Translations under genes and position numbers: made by a program | Shown here: one piece after another, positions 9,181-17,868 of the stretch | How positions within the stretch are numbered: position 1 is the first letter of the stretch | Layout: each line of letters starts with the position of its first letter | NCBI GenBank assembly: GCA_029941885.1 | Contig: JAPYTP010000045.1 | Span: 1 to 35,706 of the forward strand | Reading direction: 5' to 3' | From: Myxococcota bacterium | Lineage (GTDB): Bacteria; Myxococcota_A; UBA9160; UBA4427 | Length of the DNA: 35,706 nucleotides | The notes under the pieces: generated by a model | Database searches by the model: none | Told to the model about the DNA's origin: nothing | What the model saw: the letters and a program-made list of their open reading frames with translations, nothing else

Positions 9181-9440
9181 GGCGCCCTACTCTCGCGGTT
9201 CGGACGCCGCCGCACAAGATGGCCCGGGGTTCGCGCCCGGTTTTTCGCCGGATCGGTCCTTCTCGTTCGATTCCGGAGGAACGGCGCGGGGTTCGCGGGT
9301 TCCATGGACTACCACGTGGGATCGTCCGCGACGCCACCCGCGCGGTTGTTCGGGCTCGCCCGTTCGGGACCCGGTAGCGTCCCGTGGGGTGCGTACCCAC
9401 TTGGGATTGCATGTAACGATTCGGGGGGATCGAGACCAGC
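9181..9440. promoter_or_regulatory. Divergent argH / mrcB intergenic region with inverted repeat
   Basis: This 260-bp region must carry promoters for both argH (-) and the PBP gene (+). The clearest structure is CGGGAC (9365-9370) and GTCCCG (9379-9384), a 6-bp inverted repeat with an 8-base gap, followed at once by GGGT-GCGT-ACCC (9388-9399). I could not identify reliable -35/-10 pairs. An operator role for the repeats is possible but not shown. Confidence 0.4.
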
Positions 9441-11822
9441 ATGGCCAGGGCCAGCAACAGCAAGACCGCTAGGAAGAGGGCGAAGGCTTCCGGGCATTCG
9501 GATCGCCGGCGAGGATCGATCGGCGCGCGGCGGGCGGGGCTGGTCGCGATCACCCTCGCCTTCGGCGCAGGGCTGTGGACGGCGGGCTGGCTTCTGGAAC
9601 TCGATCGGATCGTCGTCTCGCGCTTCGAGGGGCGTCCCTTCTCCGTGCCGTCCCGAGTCTACGCTGCCCCCGTCATCATCTATCCGGGCGCGGATTGGCA
9701 GCGCCTCGATCTCGCCGGCTGGCTCACGCGAATGGGTTATCGCGAGCAGAACCGGGCGGGACCGCTCTCGGTCGGTCACTACCGCTGGCTGCCGGGTCGC
9801 TTGCGCGTGCATCTACGCGGTTTCGATCACCCCCAGCTTCCCGAACCGAATCGAAAGGTCGAATTTCGACTCGAGGAGGGACGCGTGCGAGAGATGCGCG
9901 ATGGCCGCGGGGCGCCGGTCGATGTGGTGGCGCTGGAGCCAGAGCCGATCTCCGCCTTCTACGGGACCGAGCGTGAGCAGCGTGATCTCGTGCGGATCGA
10001 CGAGGTCCCCAGCCATCTGGTCGCCGCGATCTATTCCGTCGAGGATCGCCGTTTCGAGGAGCACCACGGGCTCGATCCCGTGCGGATCGCCGGGGCGATG
10101 CTCGCCAACCTTCGGGCGGGCAGAATCCGACAGGGCGGGAGCACGCTGACCCAGCAGCTGGTGAAGAATTTCTTCTTGACCCCCGAGCGGACGCTGACCC
10201 GGAAGCTGACCGAGGCCGTGATGGCTCTGATGGTCGAGCTGCGTTACGAAAAGCGACGGATCCTCGAGGCGTACCTGAACGAGATCTACATGGGGCGGCG
10301 GGGATCGACGGCGATCCACGGCGTGGGAGAGGCGGCGCGCTTCTTCTTCGGCAAGCGGGTGGCGGACCTAGCGGTCGACGAGTCGGCGGTCATCGCGGCC
10401 GTGATCGCGAGCCCGAACGCGATCAGCCCCCACCGTCATCCCGAGCGGGCCCGGAAGCGGCGAGATCTCGTGATCGGATTGATGGAGTCCCAGGGCCGGC
10501 TGGATCCACGGGCCGCGGAGCGAGCGCGCAATCGCGCGCTCAGCCTGGCGGCGATCACGCTCGAGTCGGGGCAGGATCGCTATTTCCTCGACCAGCTCGC
10601 AAGACAGCTGCCCGAGGTCTACGACGAGGACCTGCTCTCGGTCGAGGGCCTGCGGATCTACTCGACCCTCGACACCGTGATTCAGCGCGCCGCCATCCGT
10701 AGCCTTCACGAGGGACTCGACGCCCTCGAGAAGCGGCTCGGAAAGGCGCAGGTGGGAGAGGGTGAGGAGGTGCCGGTTCTGCAGGGGTGCCTGCTCGCCA
10801 TGCGTCCGCAAACCGGTGAGATTCTCGCGATGGTCGGTGGGCGAGACTATGCGTCCTCGCAGTGGAATCGCTGCACGATGGCGCATCGCCAGGCGGGCAG
10901 CGCATTCAAGCCGATCCTCTACTCGGCGGCGCTCTCCCCGCAGTCGGGCCCTCTCTTGACCCTCGCGACCCGGATCGAGGACGAGCCGATTCAGATCGAC
11001 ACGCCGGATGGCGTCTGGGAGCCAGTGAACTACGACAAGAAATTTCGCGGCTCCGTCACAGTTCGCGAGGCACTCGAGCGTTCGCTCAACGTACCCGCAG
11101 CGCGCATCGGTCAGGCGGTTGGAATCGGGAAGGTCATCGAGATGGCGCGTAGGCTCGGTGTCGAGAGCCGTCTGCCGGCGGTGCCGAGTCTCGCGCTCGG
11201 AACGGCCGAGGTCACTCCCCTCGAACTTGCGATCGTCTATTCCACCTTTGCCAACGGCGGCTTGCGTCCGACTCCTCGAAGCTTCATCGGATTGATCGAC
11301 GATCGAGGGGTGGGACAGGAACAATGGCCACTCTCGGGTGCGCGTCGGGTGCTCGATCCAGGCACCGCCTACCTGACGACCTCCCTGCTCGAGGGCGTAG
11401 TCGATCGGGGGACAGGCGCCGGGATCCGGGCACGAGGCCTCCGCGGCCCGATCGCGGGCAAGACTGGAACGACCGATGATGAGTACGATCTCTGGTTCGT
11501 CGGCTTCACACCCGAGATCGTTGCGGTCGTGTGGGTCGGGTACGACGAGCCGCGGGAGATCGGCGTGCCGAGTAGTCGTGGGGCGCTGCCGATCTGGGCC
11601 GACTTCTTGTCCGAGGTCTCGGGCAGTCGGGTTCGCGGCGCCTTCACTCGACCCGGGGGTGTCGAAGAGGTCGATATCGATCCCGAAAGCGGTGCCCGGG
11701 CACTCCTCGGCTGCCGCCAACGCCGATCGGAGTTCTTCCTGAGAGGGACGGCGCCGCAGAAGACCTGCCCGAGCGGTGAGCCGAAGCGGAGAGGATTCCT
11801 CGACCGGCTCTTCGGGGGCTGA
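9441..11822 (+). CDS. mrcB: Bifunctional penicillin-binding protein 1B
   Basis: This class A PBP polymerises lipid II and cross-links peptidoglycan in the periplasm. It has 793 residues: a basic cytoplasmic tail, one transmembrane helix (about 32-54), a UB2H-like region (about 65-150, SRVYAAPVIIYPGADW) that marks the PBP1B type, a GT51 glycosyltransferase domain and a transpeptidase domain. The GT51 domain has catalytic Glu201 in EDRRFEEHHG, GGSTLTQQLVKN at 232-243 and KRRILEAYLNEIYMG. The transpeptidase domain has SAFK with Ser487, SLN at 548-550 and KTG at 674-676. All catalytic motifs are intact. A TPR lipoprotein starts 6 bases after its stop and could be a functional partner, by analogy with LpoB. 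Confidence 0.95.
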   Translation: MARASNSKTARKRAKASGHSDRRRGSIGARRAGLVAITLAFGAGLWTAGWLLELDRIVVSRFEGRPFSVPSRVYAAPVIIYPGADWQRLDLAGWLTRMGYREQNRAGPLSVGHYRWLPGRLRVHLRGFDHPQLPEPNRKVEFRLEEGRVREMRDGRGAPVDVVALEPEPISAFYGTEREQRDLVRIDEVPSHLVAAIYSVEDRRFEEHHGLDPVRIAGAMLANLRAGRIRQGGSTLTQQLVKNFFLTPERTLTRKLTEAVMALMVELRYEKRRILEAYLNEIYMGRRGSTAIHGVGEAARFFFGKRVADLAVDESAVIAAVIASPNAISPHRHPERARKRRDLVIGLMESQGRLDPRAAERARNRALSLAAITLESGQDRYFLDQLARQLPEVYDEDLLSVEGLRIYSTLDTVIQRAAIRSLHEGLDALEKRLGKAQVGEGEEVPVLQGCLLAMRPQTGEILAMVGGRDYASSQWNRCTMAHRQAGSAFKPILYSAALSPQSGPLLTLATRIEDEPIQIDTPDGVWEPVNYDKKFRGSVTVREALERSLNVPAARIGQAVGIGKVIEMARRLGVESRLPAVPSLALGTAEVTPLELAIVYSTFANGGLRPTPRSFIGLIDDRGVGQEQWPLSGARRVLDPGTAYLTTSLLEGVVDRGTGAGIRARGLRGPIAGKTGTTDDEYDLWFVGFTPEIVAVVWVGYDEPREIGVPSSRGALPIWADFLSEVSGSRVRGAFTRPGGVEEVDIDPESGARALLGCRQRRSEFFLRGTAPQKTCPSGEPKRRGFLDRLFGG

Positions 11823-11827
11823 CAACC

Positions 11828-12421
11828 GTGCCGGTCAGTCGAAAGCTCCCTCGCTTCGGGCGGCGGGATGTGCGAGGTTCGGCCGCCGTGATTTATCAGT
11901 CTTTTCGACCGCTTCCGTGTCTTCTCACGATGCTGATCCTGGCGTCGCAGGCGGGTTGCGTAGCGGGCCAGCGCTTCGTGCCACAACTACGGGCGGAGTC
12001 TCCGCTGACCGCCTCCGGGGCGATCGGTCTCGATGACCCCGCCCGGGATGCGTCTCTGCGTCTGGTGATCGCTGGGCTCGACGCCGACGAGGCCGGCAGA
12101 CCCTCTCGTGCCATCGCGAGCTATCAGCGCGCGGTACGCGTCGACCCGACCAATCCCTTCGCGTTTCTCGCCCTCTCGCGTCATCACCTGGATGGCGACT
12201 CGCCGGTCGAGGCGGCCGCTTTTCTCGATCAAGCGCGTTCACTCTTCGAGGCACAGCAGAGACTTGGCCCCTCCGTCGACGTGTGGGGCCTGGGTCTTCG
12301 CGCGGGGATCGATCGTGCGCGGGGACGCGACGATCGCGCGCGGACGCTCTTCGACCGGGCTCGCTCGCTGTCACCCGAGATCTGGGGCGATGAGCGGCTC
12401 TCGGCCTCCGAGCTCAGGTAG
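11828..12421 (+). CDS. TPR-containing putative lipoprotein
   Basis: This 197-residue protein starts at a GTG with GGGGG about 9 bases upstream, only 6 bases after the PBP1B stop. An N-terminal basic stretch leads to a hydrophobic segment ending SQAGC (Cys44), a weak lipobox with Gln at -3. Residues about 80-190 contain at least two TPR-like helix pairs, including DEAGRPSRAIASYQRAVRVD and the LDQARSLFEAQ and DRARTLFDRARSL helices. It is probably an outer-membrane-anchored periplasmic scaffold. Its position suggests a PBP1B cofactor, but it has no visible similarity to LpoA or LpoB that I can claim. No specific function is assigned. Confidence 0.7.
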   Translation: MPVSRKLPRFGRRDVRGSAAVIYQSFRPLPCLLTMLILASQAGCVAGQRFVPQLRAESPLTASGAIGLDDPARDASLRLVIAGLDADEAGRPSRAIASYQRAVRVDPTNPFAFLALSRHHLDGDSPVEAAAFLDQARSLFEAQQRLGPSVDVWGLGLRAGIDRARGRDDRARTLFDRARSLSPEIWGDERLSASELR

Positions 12422-12433
12422 GGGCCGTTCGGG

Positions 12434-12943
12434 ATGGGTACGAAACGCCTCGCCTTCCTCCCGGTGGCCCTGGTCGCCGCGCTACTCGATCAGTTCGGAA
12501 AATTCCACGCGACGACCACTCTCGACGTCGGTACTCGCACTCCTCTTGTGGGGGATCTGCTGGCTCTGACCCATGTCCCCTCGATGGGGGGTGCGTTCGG
12601 CTTCTTTCGAGACTGGTTGCCCGGAGCGCAGCTGATCGGCTTCTCGCTGCTCGCGTTGTGCGCCACCTTGATCATCGTGGCGTTCTATCGCGGTCTGTCC
12701 CCTGGGGAGCCCGGCAGTGCCGCCGCGCTGGGTGCCATGCTCGGCGGAATCGCCAGCCACACGATCGATCGGCTTCGCTACGGATCGGGTCTCGACTTCC
12801 TGCATATCGGTCCCATCACTTCGAATGCGGTTCCCGACTTCAACGTTGCGGACATTGCGATCGTATTGGGGGTAGTGACCCTCATCGTCGAACTCCTCGC
12901 GAACGAAATGGCGGCGCGTGCCTCGGAGCGCCCGCGCGTCTGA
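12434..12943 (+). CDS. lspA: Divergent signal peptidase II (LspA)-like protein
   Basis: This is a 169-residue polytopic membrane protein with four hydrophobic helices (about 7-22, 66-86, 97-110, 139-156), the topology and size of prolipoprotein signal peptidase. The two catalytic aspartates are present: Asp112 in HTIDRLRYGSGLDF and Asp140 in FNVADIAIVLG. Asp19 in LLDQFGKF corresponds to the N-terminal conserved motif. Two usually conserved asparagines are changed: the NxGAAF motif reads PSMGGAFGFF, and the GN-x-x-DR motif reads SHTIDR. It may be an active divergent enzyme or a specialised paralogue. It starts 13 bases after the lipoprotein gene, so the three genes from mrcB form one transcription unit. 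Confidence 0.75.
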   Translation: MGTKRLAFLPVALVAALLDQFGKFHATTTLDVGTRTPLVGDLLALTHVPSMGGAFGFFRDWLPGAQLIGFSLLALCATLIIVAFYRGLSPGEPGSAAALGAMLGGIASHTIDRLRYGSGLDFLHIGPITSNAVPDFNVADIAIVLGVVTLIVELLANEMAARASERPRV

Positions 12944-13689
12944 TCGCCTCCTTGCGTGCGATCTCTCCGGACCTTCTTCCCATTTATTAGTCGCGTCGGT
13001 CTCGGCCCGCGCGCTCGTTCGTGCGCGAGTCGGCGGTCGGCCTCGCGGCTCCCCCGACGTGTTGACAGCATCCCCAGATTTTTTCGGGACAGCACTCGAA
13101 AGGTGGCGATCGAAATTCCCTTGCGGTCGTAGGGCTTGATCGGTTCGATGAGACACATCATTGTGTAAATCGGATTTTTGTCGAGCGACGGAGGTTTGAA
13201 TTCGTTGACATGTCTCTCACGGTTGCGTTAGAGATTGCATGCTCCCTGGGCCTGCTGGATCGACTTCTCCCCAACGCTGTCCCCCGATACGTTCCCCACC
13301 ATTTCGTTCGCTGGTCAGTTTCCGGTCGTCAATCCTGTTGCCCGAGCCGATTGAAGGTCCTTTCGATATCGGGTCGAAGGGAAATGAGTATCGGATCGAG
13401 ATCAGGTTTGAATCGGGAACCGCAGAATGATGAAGCCCTTCATCCAGACCGCGAGCGTCTCCCAACCATTTTCATTGATTCGTAAGGTTCCCGTGCTCGG
13501 GACGCCGGATCGGGTCATCAGAGCTATTTCGTTCGCCCTCTGCGCTTCGCTCTGATCAGGCGATCGTTGACGGGTTGGGGCGTCGTCGTCGACGCACTCT
13601 AGTTGATGTGGTTTGAAGCAGTTGGCGTCGCATGATGCAAGTTGGCACGGGTCTTGGAATGGTCGAGTGGAAAGAGGCGAGGATCAACG
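12944..13689. other. 746-bp non-coding, locally AT-richer region upstream of the IclR gene
   Basis: No convincing gene is present on either strand; the short open frames lack ribosome-binding sites and any family resemblance. The stretch from about 13080 to 13640 is clearly less GC-rich than its surroundings. TTGACA occurs at 13062-13067 and 13205-13210, without a good -10 at 16-18 bases. CCGATAC (13284-13290) and GTATCGG (13388-13394) form a distant inverted repeat. A near-sigma-54 core is at 13643-13657 (separate entry). The region probably controls the IclR gene. Confidence 0.5.
13643..13657 (+). promoter_or_regulatory. Near-consensus sigma-54-type promoter before the IclR gene
   Basis: TGGCACG-GGTC-TTGG has a perfect -24 half and correct spacing, but the -12 reads TTGG instead of TTGC, changing one of the most conserved bases. 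The predicted start near 13669 would leave a leader of about 20 bases carrying GAGGCGAGG before the ATG at 13690. The geometry is attractive, but the -12 mismatch makes it doubtful. Confidence 0.35.
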
Positions 13690-14577
13690 ATGCCGAAGGT
13701 CTCCAGTAAGCTGAAGAGCGAATATGCGATTCAGACCGTAACCAATGCGCTCCGAATGTTGGAGGTGTTCCACACGGAGTCCGAGATGGGTGTGAGCGAC
13801 CTCGCGCGCGAGTTGGGGCTCCACAAGAACAATGCCTTCCGTCTTCTCGCGACCCTCGAGCTCGCTGGATATATCCAGCAGACGCCGTCGACCGAGCTGT
13901 ATCACCTCGGGTCGCGTTGCCTCGAGTTGGGCCGTGCCTTCGCTCGAAGCCACACGCTGATGAACCAGGCGCGGCCGATCCTCGAAGGATTGGCTCGCGA
14001 CGTCGGCGAGACCGCCCATCTCGCCGTGCTCAGCGGCCGACAGGTCGTTCATCTCGACGGAGTCTTGCCGGATCAACTCGTATTGACGGGCATGCGTGTG
14101 GGCACGCGGCTCGACGCTCATTGCACTGCGATCGGAAAAACGCTGCTCGCCGGCGAGATTGCGAACCGTGGGCTACTGCGGTCACGGCACGTTCCGCCAC
14201 AGGCACCGGACGGAATGGCTGCCGTGGATTTGGATACCGCATCGAGCGAGGACGGAATGTCGCAGGGGTTCGAAGCCGAATTGCTGGGCGGGAAGCTCAC
14301 GCGCTACACGGACGCGACATTCGCCGATCCGGCCAAGCTGATGGACGATCTGCGGGCCGTCCAACTTCGCGGCTATGCGACCGACATCGACGAGTTCGCG
14401 GTCGGGCTGCGATGTGTCGCGGCACCGGTTCGCGATGCGAGTGCTCGCGTGATTGCGGCGCTGTCGCTGTCGGGTCCCAGCGGCCGACTCGGCGTAGAGA
14501 CGCTGCATGGCGCGGCCGCAACGGCGATCAGCGCGGCGGCCAGTCGACTCTCGAGCGAACTCGGATCTCCGATCTAG
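13690..14577 (+). CDS. IclR-family transcriptional regulator
   Basis: This 295-residue protein has an N-terminal winged helix-turn-helix (about residues 15-75, with LARELGLHKNNAFRLLATLELAGYI) and a C-terminal IclR effector-binding GAF-like domain (about 90-290, with LTGMRVGTRLDAHCTAIGKTLLA and CVAAPVRD). Family members repress or activate catabolic operons in response to small aromatic or carboxylic effectors. GAGG lies 8-12 bases before the ATG at 13690; the frame is open upstream without support. The acyl-CoA dehydrogenase 170 bp downstream on the same strand is the likely target or co-regulated gene. The effector cannot be named. Confidence 0.92.
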   Translation: MPKVSSKLKSEYAIQTVTNALRMLEVFHTESEMGVSDLARELGLHKNNAFRLLATLELAGYIQQTPSTELYHLGSRCLELGRAFARSHTLMNQARPILEGLARDVGETAHLAVLSGRQVVHLDGVLPDQLVLTGMRVGTRLDAHCTAIGKTLLAGEIANRGLLRSRHVPPQAPDGMAAVDLDTASSEDGMSQGFEAELLGGKLTRYTDATFADPAKLMDDLRAVQLRGYATDIDEFAVGLRCVAAPVRDASARVIAALSLSGPSGRLGVETLHGAAATAISAAASRLSSELGSPI

Positions 14578-14748
14578 TCGGCCGGACCGAGAGTCTTCTT
14601 CCATCCTCGATGGAGAGCCAGTCTTTTACGCCGCTCTTGCGACCGTCGAGCTACGATCGCATGCGCTCAGCGGTGGATCCGCACATACGACGCTATCTGT
14701 CGGAGCTCGCCCTGCGGTCGCACTCTTCCCCGAACCGATCGGAACCCG

Positions 14749-15888
14749 ATGGACTTCGAACTCGACGACGCCCTCCTGAGCCTTCAGGCCACCGCCCGGC
14801 GATTCGCCGAGGAGGAGATCATTCCGATCGCAGCCGAGTGCGATGTCACCGGCGAATTTCCGATCGATGTGCTCGAGAAGGCCTGGGAACTCGGCCTTTC
14901 GCACACGGGCATTCCCGAGCAATTCGGGGGCGTTGGCCTGCCGGTGGTCGCGGCCTGTATAGGGGTCGAGGAACTCTCGCGTGGATGCTCGGGCATCACG
15001 ACATCGATCATCAGCAACGATCTCGCTCTCAACCCGATTCTGCTCGGCGGTTCCGACGAACAGCGCCGTGAGTGGCTCGGCCTCTGCGCCGAGGAGTTCA
15101 AGCTGATGGCCTTCTGCCTCTCGGAGCCCGGTGCGGGTTCGGACGTGGCGGGCCTGCAGCTTCACGCGCAGCGCGATGGCGACGACTATATCTTGAACGG
15201 GACGAAGGCCTGGATCACGAACGGCGGGTATGCCGATCTCTTTACGGTCTTCGCGACCCTCGATCGCTCCTCACGTCACAAGGGCATGTGTGCCTTCGTC
15301 ATTCCCGCTGGCACACCGGGTCTCTCGCCGGGTCGCAAGGAAGACAAGATGGGTCAGCGCGCGAGCAATACGACGCTCTTGCATTTCGACGACGTCCGCG
15401 TCCCCGCGAGTCAGCGCCTGGGCGCCGAGGGCGAGGGTTTCAAGATCGCGATGGCCACGCTCGATCGCGCCCGGCCGCAAGTCGCTGCGCTCGCGGTGGG
15501 AATCGCTCAGCGTGCCCTCGAAGAGAGCCTCGCCTACGCGGGGGAGCGGAAGGCGTTCGGCCAGGTGATCGGTGACTTTCAGGCGGTTCAGTTCATGCTG
15601 GCGGATATGGCCAAGGGGGTCGAGGCCAGCCGACTGCTCACGATGCAGAGCGCCTGGTTGCTCGATGTGGGTCGACGAGCAGCCAAGCAGAGCGCGATGG
15701 CGAAGTGTTTCGCGACCGATGTCGCGATGGAAGCGACGACCGACGCGGTTCAGATTTTCGGGGGCAATGGCTACACCCGCGAGTATCCGGTCGAAAAACT
15801 GATGCGCGATGCAAAACTCATGCAGATCTACGAGGGCACCAATCAGATCCAGCGCGTCGTGATCGCTCGGGAGCTGACCCGCGAGTGA
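14749..15888 (+). CDS. Acyl-CoA dehydrogenase
   Basis: This flavoenzyme (379 residues) forms a trans-2 double bond in an acyl-CoA thioester, passing electrons to ETF. The N-terminal helical domain is followed by the beta domain with [12 protein letters not shown] and the FAD-contacting WITNG. The C-terminal helical domain ends with [12 protein letters not shown], where Glu362 is at the catalytic-base position of the short/medium-chain class. [15 protein letters not shown] is also typical. It is cytoplasmic. The chain-length or branched substrate cannot be read from the sequence. It lies 170 bp after the IclR gene. No ETF, hydratase or thiolase genes adjoin it, so it is not part of a full beta-oxidation operon here. 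Confidence 0.95.
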   Translation: MDFELDDALLSLQATARRFAEEEIIPIAAECDVTGEFPIDVLEKAWELGLSHTGIPEQFGGVGLPVVAACIGVEELSRGCSGITTSIISNDLALNPILLGGSDEQRREWLGLCAEEFKLMAFCLSEPGAGSDVAGLQLHAQRDGDDYILNGTKAWITNGGYADLFTVFATLDRSSRHKGMCAFVIPAGTPGLSPGRKEDKMGQRASNTTLLHFDDVRVPASQRLGAEGEGFKIAMATLDRARPQVAALAVGIAQRALEESLAYAGERKAFGQVIGDFQAVQFMLADMAKGVEASRLLTMQSAWLLDVGRRAAKQSAMAKCFATDVAMEATTDAVQIFGGNGYTREYPVEKLMRDAKLMQIYEGTNQIQRVVIARELTRE

Positions 15889-15914
15889 TCCCACGCGGGG
15901 TCCCCAGCGGGATC
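15887..15914 (+). terminator. Imperfect hairpin at the end of the acyl-CoA dehydrogenase gene
   Basis: GATCCC (15887-15892) pairs with GGGATC (15909-15914), with further GC and GGG/CCC pairs inside, and overlaps the TGA stop at 15886-15888. There is no T-tract after it, only a C-run, so it may be a weak terminator or simply a 3' stabiliser. Confidence 0.4.
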
Positions 15915-16397
15915 CCCCCGGCCTTCGGCACGTCGTCGTTCGACCCGATATTTCCCGGATTCCGGATTCGCTCGCGAGAGGCAGATCTTGGCCAGGGGAG
16001 CTGCCGCTCAGTGATGGCAGAGCGCTGCCCAGATTGTCGACAATCTGGGTCTTTCTGAATCCGGGGCCGCCACCTTTGTCGACGCGGCATTAACACACTG
16101 ATAGGATCGCAAACCCTTTCGCTCACGCATCGGACACGAAACCGGGGCTTTGCGAACTCCATTCATGCCGGCCGGACGCTGCTACGTCGAGCGGATGACG
16201 CGGTGCAGCCCGACGGATGGGTCCAGATCGAAGTCGCAGCCAACGAACCGGACCGCCACGCATGAGTGGTCCGCAACGTGTGTCGAATTCGTCGGGTGGA
16301 TGGAGCCAGAAGCGCCTCGACGCGCGCCCGGAAACCGGGACTGCCTACTCCCAATCGGGTGGCCGGCAGCCTGGCGTCAGGAAAAAAGGATCCCGTT
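15889..16397. other. 509-bp non-coding region upstream of malic enzyme
   Basis: Apart from the hairpin at 15887-15914 and the 22-bp palindrome at 16028-16049, I see no gene. The malic enzyme frame stays open upstream to about 16266, but that part is not conserved in the family. The sequence around 16087-16110 (TTAACACACTGATAGGAT) is AT-richer and could include a promoter -10, but no clear -35 partner is at the right distance. Confidence 0.5.
16028..16049. promoter_or_regulatory. Perfect 22-bp palindrome (operator or terminator stem)
   Basis: The half-site CCCAGATTGTC at 16028-16038 is followed directly by its exact reverse complement, with no spacer. The centre TTGTCGACAA fits the GT-N-AC style of operators used by FadR-type GntR regulators (established pattern; the assignment here is inference). 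The lack of a loop argues against an efficient terminator, although TCTTTCT follows. It sits 140 bp after the acyl-CoA dehydrogenase and about 350 bp before malic enzyme. Confidence 0.55.
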
Positions 16398-17684
16398 GTG
16401 AGTCTCAACGAAAAAGCCCTCGAATATCACGCCAAGGGTCGGGCCGGCAAGATCAAGGTCGTTCCGACCAAGGACTGTATCACTGCCGATGACCTTTCTC
16501 TGGCCTATTCCCCTGGCGTCGCCGCCCCCTGCCTCGAGATCGAAAAGAATCCCGAGGACGCTTACAAGTACACGGCGAAGGGGAACCTGGTCGCGGTCAT
16601 CAGCAACGGTTCCGCCGTGCTCGGTCTAGGCAATATCGGTGCCCTCGCGGGCAAGCCGGTGATGGAAGGCAAGGGAGTCCTCTTCAAGCGCTTCGCCGAC
16701 ATCGACGTCTTCGACATCGAGGTCGACAGCCAGGACACCGAAGAGATCATCAAGTTCTGCGAGCTGATCGCTCCCACCTTCGGTGGCATCAATCTCGAAG
16801 ACATCCGCGCCCCGGAATGCTTCGAGATCGAGGAGCGACTCAAGGAATCCCTCGACATCCCCGTCTTTCATGACGACCAGCACGGGACGGCGATCATCTC
16901 TGCTGCGGCGCTGCTGAACGGACTCAAGATTCAGCAGAAGAAGATCGACGAGGTGAGGGTCGTGTTCTCCGGAGCCGGCGCTGCCGCGATTTCCTGCGCG
17001 AAGCTCTACAAGGATCTTGGCGTGTCCCCCGAGAACATCCTGATGTGCGATAGCCGCGGCGTCATGTACAAGGGCCGGGGCAAGGGATTCAACAAGTACA
17101 AGGAAGAGTTCGTGGCGGAGACCGAGGCGCGTACCCTCGAGGACGCGATGATCGGTTGCGACGTCTTCGTGGGTCTCTCACAGGCCGGCGTCGTAACGAA
17201 GGACATGGTCAAGTCGATGGCCAACCGCCCGATGGTCTTCGCGATGGCGAATCCGGACCCGGAGATCACGCCGATCGACGCGAACAACGCACGTCCCGAT
17301 GCGATCTGCGCAACGGGTCGTTCGGACTACGCGAACCAGGTGAACAACGTGCTCGGCTTTCCCTTCATCTTCCGCGGTGCGCTCGATGTTCGCGCGAGCA
17401 AGATCAACGAGGAGATGAAGCAGGCCGCGACCTACGCCCTCGCGGAACTCGCCCAGCGTGGCGAAGCCGTTCCGGAGGCGGTGAAGAAGGCCTACCCGGG
17501 CGAATCCTTTGATTTCGGCCCCAACTACATCATCCCGAAACCCTTCGATCCGCGCGTGCTGCTCTGTGTCGCCCCCGCGGTCGCCAAGGCGGCAATGGAT
17601 TCCGGAGTCGCCAGGAACCCGATCGATCTCAGGGACTACGAATCCAAGCTCCAGCAGATGCTCAGGGAGATCGCCTCGCTCTAG
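16398..17684 (+). CDS. maeB: NAD(P)-dependent malic enzyme (short form)
   Basis: Malic enzyme decarboxylates malate to pyruvate, yielding NAD(P)H. I choose the GTG at 16398, with AAGGA about 7 bases upstream, giving 428 residues that begin with the conserved [18 protein letters not shown]. Family motifs include [12 protein letters not shown], the metal-binding stretch with [12 protein letters not shown], and the dinucleotide-binding [15 protein letters not shown]. The C-terminal phosphotransacetylase-like domain of long MaeB proteins is absent, so this is the short catalytic form. Codon use is strongly biased to AAG, ATC and GAG, more than in the neighbours, which suggests high expression. 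It has its own terminator at 17760-17796. Confidence 0.94.
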   Translation: MSLNEKALEYHAKGRAGKIKVVPTKDCITADDLSLAYSPGVAAPCLEIEKNPEDAYKYTAKGNLVAVISNGSAVLGLGNIGALAGKPVMEGKGVLFKRFADIDVFDIEVDSQDTEEIIKFCELIAPTFGGINLEDIRAPECFEIEERLKESLDIPVFHDDQHGTAIISAAALLNGLKIQQKKIDEVRVVFSGAGAAAISCAKLYKDLGVSPENILMCDSRGVMYKGRGKGFNKYKEEFVAETEARTLEDAMIGCDVFVGLSQAGVVTKDMVKSMANRPMVFAMANPDPEITPIDANNARPDAICATGRSDYANQVNNVLGFPFIFRGALDVRASKINEEMKQAATYALAELAQRGEAVPEAVKKAYPGESFDFGPNYIIPKPFDPRVLLCVAPAVAKAAMDSGVARNPIDLRDYESKLQQMLREIASL

Positions 17685-17759
17685 ATCGATGGAAGGATCG
17701 CGTCGCTCGAGCGCTGCGCGCGCGATTTTCGGGCCTCGTCGCGCGCTCTAGCGTGAATC

Positions 17760-17796
17760 AACGGCCGGTCGTCTTGTAGGACGGCCGGCCGTTTCA
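17760..17796 (+). terminator. Strong hairpin terminator after malic enzyme
   Basis: AACGGCCGGTCGTC (17760-17773) pairs with 17780-17793 along 14 positions with one G-U pair and a 6-base loop, followed by a short T-run. A second GC-rich hairpin (about 17718-17746) lies just upstream. It separates malic enzyme from the biotin carboxylase gene. Confidence 0.75.
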
Positions 17797-17868
17797 CATC
17801 TTGGGGCCCGCATCGAGGTCCGAGCGGTGTGGCCGTCTCGCCCTTTCGAGGCTCGACCAGGAGAGCCG

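Noticed and set aside
13062-13233. Sigma-70 promoters at the two TTGACA hexamers
   Set aside because: Neither has a -10 hexamer better than about half-matching at a 16-18 base spacing.
13210-13485. Small plus-strand ORF upstream of the IclR gene
   Set aside because: No ribosome-binding site, odd composition and no recognisable motif; it overlaps an equally weak minus-strand frame.
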